Assembly: GCA_028565635.1 (NCBI GenBank)
Contig: JAOXYB010021070.1
Location: 1-12,969 of the forward strand
Direction: 5' to 3'
Source: Phoronis ovalis
Lineage: Eukaryota > Phoronida > Phoronidae
Length of the DNA: 12,969 bases
Shown in pieces: positions 7,487 through 12,969 of this stretch. The notes under the pieces were generated by a model. The model was not told the DNA's origin and did no database searches. It was given only the letters and a program-made list of their open reading frames with translations. The position numbers and the translations under genes were made by a program. The number at the start of each line of letters is the position of its first letter. Position 1 is the stretch's first letter.

Positions 7487-8958
7487 GTAAGCTAAGGATT
7501 CACCATTGGATTGCTGCATGCTTCTATTTATAGACATTATAGTATACCCTATTGTTAACAGATGAGCTGACCCTATAAGGTGAAATGAATTTGGATATTT
7601 AATTACTAGATTTTATTAATCACTAATTGGATTAATATCTGTAGAATTATTTTAATGATGTTTCCAGATGTCAATATATTAGTTGAGTGGCATATAACGA
7701 ATAAGGATTTAAATACAAATATTATCAGTGTTGTTCAGCACATTGTCATTTAAGGGATGTTTAGCAGTTATTTAGTATTTGAGGTTTCCTGGATGGGTAC
7801 ATTTCAATATTTTTTTAGTGAATCAATTAAAAGATACTACATCCAAATTACTTCCTATGACCATGAACAGAAGCCGCAGATACGTGGCTTCATTATTTTG
7901 CAGTTTGGGTTTTGTTCCTACCTCAGTACTTGTATCTAGGTGCGCTGATTTCCTGGTTTACGAGGAAACTCTATCTGTAATACTTTACATGTTCCGTAAC
8001 ATATCGCTTTACCGATTCCGTCCGGTTCAACCTAGTACACATGCTAGTCGATTATTGAAATGTCTCTGAAGTTTCAAAATTAACTCACGTTACATCTCTT
8101 CTTACTAATTGATGAAGTTTTGAAGAAAAAAAAAACAATTGGAAAGGATATTTCTCAATGTTAAAATTATAAACATAGGCGTTGGCGGCAGGTAGAGGGA
8201 ATTATACTTTTTGCTACGTGCCTAGTGTTTAAAATAGCAGACGGACATACTTATAATGCCCACAAGCGGCGGTTAACCACTGCATACAAAATAAAATTTT
8301 AGCCACAGATATGTAGTATAATTTGAAGTGCAGCGTATATTGCTCACTTTTTTACTATCAGAAGGGAAATGGAATAATACTCTATAGCTGCCATGGATTG
8401 AAGTATAACTCAAATATAAGGATTTTTATTAGAAATAAATATATCTCTAATCAATTTATTACAAGCAATTAACTTGAGATGGAAGACAAATTTAACCATA
8501 TGGTTTAGACCATAATTAAACCGGCGTCAAAGTTAGAGATGCTCATCTGCCTAATAAACGAAAGAATTGAGTAGAGGATACATGTATTCTTTTAGTTATT
8601 TTTGGTTTTTAAGTAATGATTTTATATCTTTCTGGGTATGATGGTTCATGGTGTGAATAAACTCCATTTGACAGCCGGTACAATATTATAAAATCACCTT
8701 TTATATATTTTAATGCCACTTGGGTACAAAAAGTACCGCTGCACCGTAAAATGTGTTTTGAACAGCTCTGTGCTGGGTACCTAACTCGACCTTTTCTTCT
8801 TGCTGCTTTGCATGTTAGTTTGCCATTGAGGTGATGTGTGAATTACGTCGCCATTCATATAGTGTAAAATAGTTTATTTTATTCATAAATTTGTTTTCAT
8901 TCTGCTGCAAATTAAAAAACTTGACAGGCTATTCATTCTAAGCCCTCTAACTGTAATC
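7487..8958 (+). other. Presumed intron sequence downstream of the 7372 exon
   Basis: It starts GTAAGC. Overlapping open frames at 7757-7939 and 7779-8069 were inspected and show no motif. Each is open in part because the other frame's region is slightly richer in G+C. A 12-bp palindrome AACCATATGGTT lies at 8494-8505. No further gene is supported. Confidence 0.35.
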
Positions 8959-9007
8959 CCGAAGTCTCACATGTTCACACAATTGCTCCTGGTGGACGAG
9001 ACTTCGG
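8959..9007. repeat. 10-bp perfect inverted repeat
   Basis: CCGAAGTCTC (8959-8968) and GAGACTTCGG (8998-9007) are exact inverted copies with a 29-base loop. The arms are richer in G+C than the surroundings. They could be the ends of a tiny relic element or an RNA hairpin; no function is shown. Confidence 0.65.
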
Positions 9008-10218
9008 AAACTTTTAAAACTAGAAAGAGTCCTATTTTCTTCTAAACTATGGGGTTTACTGTTCTATGCCTTCAGTCATGATACGCACGTGCAGACACGA
9101 TATAATCTTAATTCAAATAATACATATTTGATATAATTACAGTCTTAGGAAAGAGTACTGTTTTAGAGACACCCACTGTTTTACAACTATATATTATACG
9201 AATTCTAAGTTAATTGGAGGTGCATAATTTCTGTTCCGTATTAAGATACATTTCTTTTGTTTCTGAATAAGTCTATGTAAGTCTGCATAAGTATGTCTAT
9301 AAGTATAAACAGCACTAGGGACAATTATCTATTCCTTATTCTTTTTTACACATTCCAAAATGTGGACTCAATATAAAGATAGCAAGTAAAACAGATAAAT
9401 GATTACACAGCGTGGAATCTTTACTAAAGCTATATCGTTTAAGCAATGAAAATACAGCATCTTGTGGTTTGTTCTTTTTATCTATGGATATTTATATTTG
9501 AAAATGTACAATAATACCTTGTGTTCTTGCACGTGAAGTGAATAGTCATAAAAAGATCGTGCTTAAGGAAATAAAATAATTTCTGTTGTAAAACAGAAGG
9601 AACAAAAGCTTTTAAATATTTTTAAATTGTCGTCATTCTTAAAAAGAATGTGATTTCTAAATAAACACGTAACCTGTGTGCTAACTTAAAAGTACAGGGA
9701 AACTGGTAGAATACCGGCATGACGTACTCTTATCATGTAACCCACGACTGCTATGTTTCTCAAACAAAAAAATATTTAGCGATAAACATCTAAGGACATT
9801 GTTTTTAGTACATTTTAAGGGAACAAATAATAAAGTTTGTACTGTGAATGTTTTCTAAGTTTTTGTTATTATATCTGTGAGGATATTGCGTATCTAAAAG
9901 TGCATCTTGGTGCAATTAAATAATAAAAAATATATATTCTCCAAATTGTTAAAAATATAGAAATAGAACAGTATCATATTTATATATTGTGCTGGTGGGC
10001 TGCGCTGGCAAACAAATCTACTGTATAAGTACTATAACTTGAAACATTATTGTAGAAAAATTATCAAACAGGGCCAACATATTTATTAATTCACAAATTA
10101 AAATATAGTTAACTTAGCCAGAAAACAGGAGATGTTAAAAATGGGTAGATTGATATTTCGCAGCGTTATCTAATTTGACTGAAATGAGTAATAAAAGTGC
10201 ATCATTTTTTTACACTAA
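9008..10218. other. Non-coding AT-rich stretch
   Basis: No supported coding or RNA gene on either strand. There are CACGTG cores near 9089 and 9531, and a 7-bp-arm hairpin around CATTCTT/AAGAATG near 9640. Confidence 0.5.
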
Positions 10219-10293
10219 ATGCAGCTAACTAATAGAATATGGGATCTAAATTTATGTTTTTCATTAGTTTCTGGAGATCAAATAGAAGCTTTG

Positions 10294-10417
10294 CAGGCCT
10301 ACATAACCAGCGTAATCTCGAACCGTCAATCTCCTACCTCTCGAAATTTGTTTCAACTGTTTCGTACCGAAATTCTTGCTACTCGAACTATCGGCTACGT
10401 AGGCTCGTACAAGTTGG
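10294..10417. repeat. Repeat element copy A with units of about 21 bp
   Basis: It starts CAGGCCTACATAACCAGCGTA and ends ACAAGTTGGC, and is homologous to copy B at 11850-11989 in the same orientation. Cores of type YTCGNAN recur at 10317, 10340, 10361, 10382 and 10404, which is a spacing of 21-23 bases. The 23 bases at 10366-10388 are identical to 11939-11961. Two frames are open across it (10219-10431 and 10239-10454), but the repeat structure explains them better than coding. Confidence 0.65.
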
Positions 10418-10460
10418 CTTTAGAAATGTAAATAATTATATTTTATATTGTTAAATTTGG

Positions 10461-10495
10461 GTGACCTGGACGAAAAAGTAACGAAGGTCACGTGA
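10461..10495. promoter_or_regulatory. Everted AGGTCA half-sites next to an E-box
   Basis: GTGACCT (10461-10467) and AGGTCAC (10485-10491) form a 7-bp inverted repeat. Each contains the AGGTCA half-site of nuclear receptors. The right arm overlaps the octamer TCACGTGA (10488-10495), an E-box palindrome. No gene start is linked to it, so a regulatory role is speculative. Confidence 0.3.
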
Positions 10496-10697
10496 AAAAA
10501 ATGTGACTTGCTGGAAATGAACAAATTGGGGACCTGGGATATTTGCCGAGCAAATGTGTCACCGGTACAACACTAGTGTATATATTTTGACAGGTAATAT
10601 TAAGGTGAGAACGCAGGTGAAGGTATTTTAACGACCTGTCGATTCTGTTATGTGTGTAAAAAACAAAAAAAAACACTTCCATGATTTTAAACTAATT

Positions 10698-10730
10698 TTA
10701 ACGACTGATGCCAGTCTAAGAACTGTTTGT
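10698..10730. repeat. Palindromic motif, copy 1
   Basis: ACGACTGATGCCAGTCTAAG begins at 10701. Its core GACTGA-TG-CCAGTC is an imperfect 14-bp palindrome. The 27 bases from 10701 match copy 2 at 11353 in 23 positions. Confidence 0.6.
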
Positions 10731-11352
10731 AATGATAGTATTGAGATTATTCACCTTAAAGCCCTCTCCGTAACCAAAATGTGTGAAACGTCTAGTGAAA
10801 TTATAGTATAATACAATTAACGGTACAGTTTTTCATGTTTACCGCCTTCTTTGAATTGTTAAATGATTCAAAACAATGGATTTTTTTCGAATCACGTCAT
10901 TACTACGTAATGTGCCTTCATTTAAATGTTTTATAGGTAATATAAGAAGTTTTTTTGCAAAAGTAATCCAGGAAAAAATGTATAAACTTCGCCCAGGTAC
11001 CCAACAGAATAACATTAGATAATTAAACGCTACAAAGGTGTTTTAAACTAATTTCCCAGGATATAGTTTTTAAAAGATTTGTCATTTACTATAATTTTAA
11101 ACACGTTATCAAATTGCAAAACAGTTTTTCTTATGCACACGTAATACTTTGTGTAAGTTGCGTATAATCATCTTTATTTTTGAATACGAAAAAAATCCTA
11201 CTCTTATAGTTATAAAGCCGAAAAACAAACTACTTTGGAAACTTAACATACCACGTTAATGTACACATTTAAGTGATGTGTTGCTTTCACAGATCAGTTT
11301 ATGATAATATATTACTAAAAACGTAATTTATAAAATCTAATTAACGTTTCTT
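10731..11352. other. Non-coding stretch between palindromic copies
   Basis: AT-rich with no supported gene. The phrase CTTCGCCCA occurs near 10987 and again near 11491, roughly 500 bases apart, hinting that older duplication extends beyond the short motifs. Confidence 0.4.
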
Positions 11353-11385
11353 ACGACTGATGTCAGTCTAGGAAGTGCTTTATGA
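11353..11385. repeat. Palindromic motif, copy 2
   Basis: ACGACTGATGTCAGTCTAGG begins at 11353. Here the core is a perfect inverted repeat, GACTGA-TG-TCAGTC. Similarity to copy 1 fades about 30 bases downstream. Confidence 0.6.
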
Positions 11386-11849
11386 TTCAAGACTCGTTTT
11401 GGAATATCACGAGGGCATTTTTTATTAGGAAGTCAGTTTTTATATCTCATCTCACTTTTTACGTCAATTATTCAATTTGTTTTTCTAGTCTTCGCCCAAA
11501 TGACAATGTATATCTGTCTGCTGTTTCTTCCAAGTATTTTTAAATTCAAAGTACAAATTGTTGAATATTTTTGTGATAACCTTGTGACTGTTTGTGCACC
11601 AGTATTTTGACAAGAATAGAAATGTTTATATTTTTAAGGAAATAAGACCTGATATGTATGATATTTGTTCTCAATGGTACAAGACCTTTGAACCTTTCAT
11701 TCATAAAATGTTTCCGTCACAAGTCAAACGTATGTTAGTTTATAGAGTATACAATATCTAATTAAGATATTTAAGTAGACACCACACGAAATATGTACGC
11801 CCCGTGCGGGCAGACAATCTATATACATGTACGCTTTTAAGATATGATT

Positions 11850-12024
11850 CAGGCCTACCTATCCAGCGTAGACGTGAAACACCAATCCACACTCGCGCAC
11901 CTGTTTCCCACCATTCGAACCCTTTTTCCGGGTTTCGCACCGAAATTCTTGCTACTCGAACCGTCGTTTCCGTGGACTCGCACAACTTGCCAGGAACTCG
12001 TACAGATTTCCGGAGACTCGGACC
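11850..12024. repeat. Repeat element copy B, about seven units of 20-22 bp
   Basis: It begins CAGGCCTACCTATCCAGCGTA, as in copy A. Cores at 11892 (CTCG), 11914 (TTCGAAC), 11934 (TTCGCAC), 11955 (CTCGAAC), 11977 (CTCGCAC), 11997 (CTCGTAC) and 12017 (CTCGGAC) are 20-22 bases apart. On the minus strand the unit approximates GTNCGARTCNNCGGAAANNN. The block is clearly richer in G+C than its surroundings and is preceded by GCCCCGTGCGGGC near 11800. Units of this type resemble the subterminal repeats of pogo/Tigger-like Tc1/mariner elements. That link rests on remembered style, not on a match. The ORFs crossing it in several frames follow from the repeat. Confidence 0.68.
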
Positions 12025-12470
12025 TGCATGTTGTTCGACAAGTGGAGAAATAAGAAATCACAAGAATCAGTTTTATGTCTGAAAAAACGAACAAATTTGG
12101 TCGGAGGACTAAATAAGACGAAGTTTTTTTCGCATACACTTCTTGGCCAGCTGTTGTTCTGGATAAACACAGAAAGACAATGTTGATGTCACCGTACAAA
12201 ATAAAACAATATAACTTGTACAATAAAAAAAAGAAAAAGTATATCATACGGAAATGGTTAGCAAAAACTTTTGTAGTCCGTTATCACAAGTTGATGGTCT
12301 TCTTATCTCAAGCACTCGCTTGGCATATTATCAAAGCCCGCTGAGTGATTGGAACTAAAACATCTCATAAAACATCTACAGCTATCAACATCTCTAATTT
12401 CAAACATACTTCAGATATCCAGAAAGCAATAGAAAAACCACATATGTTTGCTTAACAAATCAGCAGAACT
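12025..12470. other. Non-coding stretch
   Basis: No supported gene. A 34-codon frame at 12254-12358 starting MVSKNFCSPLSQVD is short and lacks splice or promoter context. Confidence 0.45.
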
Positions 12471-12472
12471 TT

Positions 12473-12500
12473 TTTGTAGGCTCAGATTTTTTTTATACAA
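12473..12500. repeat. Direct repeat TTTGTAGGCTC, copy 1
   Basis: TTTGTAGGCTCAGA is followed by a T-run and ATACAA. It matches TTTGTAGGCTCGCA, T-run, ATGCAA at 12828-12852. A second shared word, ATATCCTTGG plus GACT, lies at 12567-12582 and 12807-12822, but in the opposite order relative to the first word. Confidence 0.55.
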
Positions 12501-12789
12501 CACACCGCATCTGTGTTTTTAACTGGTTAAGTTCACTTTCTTGTAATAGAATATATCTATCTGTTCATATCCTTGGCTGACTTTAAAAGCAAATACAGTT
12601 ATTAAATAGATTATAAATTACAATTAATCCTAGAAATCGGCATCCCGTACATTAGAAAAAAGGATTCAGACATTTTGTTAGGATTGCTATAATGCAATAT
12701 GTATCTGCTTTAGAAAAGGCCAGTGTTATTATGCGGATGTCTTAGAGAGCAGCAGTTTATATAAAATTTCGTATTTATAGTCGGTTCAC

Positions 12790-12812
12790 GGATATTATTT
12801 ACTGTAATATCC
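12790..12812. repeat. Hairpin with 8-bp arms
   Basis: GGATATTA (12790-12797) and TAATATCC (12805-12812) are exact inverted copies with a 7-base loop. It sits next to the second ATATCCTTGG and TTTGTAGGCTC words. Confidence 0.6.
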
Positions 12813-12827
12813 TTGGTCGACTATATA

Positions 12828-12852
12828 TTTGTAGGCTCGCATTTTTTATGCA
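12828..12852. repeat. Direct repeat TTTGTAGGCTC, copy 2
   Basis: Partner of 12473-12500. About 30 bases on, GCTTTTAAAGC near 12881 is a small palindrome. The end of the window has no supported gene. Confidence 0.55.
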
Positions 12853-12969
12853 AATTTGATCAGTCGGACCACCACTGACTGCTTTTAAAGCATGATGCAT
12901 CGTGTAAATTTGCAACAATACGTGTTCCATTATCCTGGCAGTACAAAACAGTACTTCTGAAGAAATATT

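Noticed and set aside
7757-8069. Two overlapping plus-strand frames
   Set aside because: They compete for the same DNA and have no recognisable motif. They lie where the first intron of the 7372 exon is expected.
11911-11924. tRNA-like B-box ATTCGAACCC, possible SINE promoter
   Set aside because: The first base of the box is wrong, no A-box lies at the right distance, and the word recurs as a unit of the 20-bp array.
11855-12247. 130-codon minus-strand frame, the longest in the window
   Set aside because: Half of it is the periodic array of copy B read backwards and the rest is Phe/Tyr/Leu-rich sequence from A/T runs. Plus-strand frames are open across the same DNA, so the length is explained by the repeat.
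12254-12358. 34-codon frame starting MVSKNFCSPLSQVD
   Set aside because: Codon use looks tolerable, but it is too short, with no acceptor, donor or promoter nearby.

Overview
The window looks like AT-rich, intron-bearing nuclear DNA of an invertebrate animal. The base composition is low in G+C, exon-like pieces end in consensus GT donors, and one start codon sits in a vertebrate-style ACCATGG context. TATA, CCAAT and CRE promoter motifs are present, and there are several degenerate repeats. A marine mollusc would fit, but this is an impression, not a proof. Nothing is recognisably bacterial: no operons, no long ORFs (the longest chance frame is 130 codons), no rRNA, no convincing tRNA and no CRISPR array.

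Layout. (1) Bases 1-1550 hold a gene-like stretch. It has a TATA motif, an ideal start context at 118 and a 58-codon frame. Protein-like sequence then continues in shifted frames to a consensus splice donor at 486/487, and a second exon-like block follows a good acceptor at 1328. Stops and frame changes suggest a decayed gene, or a gene with indel errors in the assembly. (2) A second broken piece at 3169-3413 resembles it at protein level, so an unidentified gene family may have left at least two relics here. (3) 3.4-6.3 kb is mostly non-coding, with a G-rich tract at 3949, a slightly more G+C-rich ORF-bearing block at 4476-4900 and several hairpins. (4) 6336-6657 is a compound repeat bounded by poly-G and poly-C and flanked by CACCATT on both sides. 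(5) 7.04-7.49 kb is the best promoter plus first exon in the window: CCAAT boxes, a paired CRE half-site palindrome, two full CREs 14 bp apart, a TATA-like box, an E-box, then a short open first exon ending in CAG|GTAAGC. Its downstream exons were not found. (6) 7.5-10.2 kb reads as intron or intergenic DNA. (7) 10.29-12.02 kb contains two direct copies of an element made of degenerate units of about 20 bp with core YTCGNAC. Between them lie two copies of a small palindromic motif. (8) The last 500 bases carry short scrambled direct repeats and hairpins.

No complete gene product can be named. The most useful leads are the CRE-rich promoter with its first exon and the pair of related broken coding fragments. 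The poly-G/poly-C compound element and the array with roughly 20-bp spacing come next.
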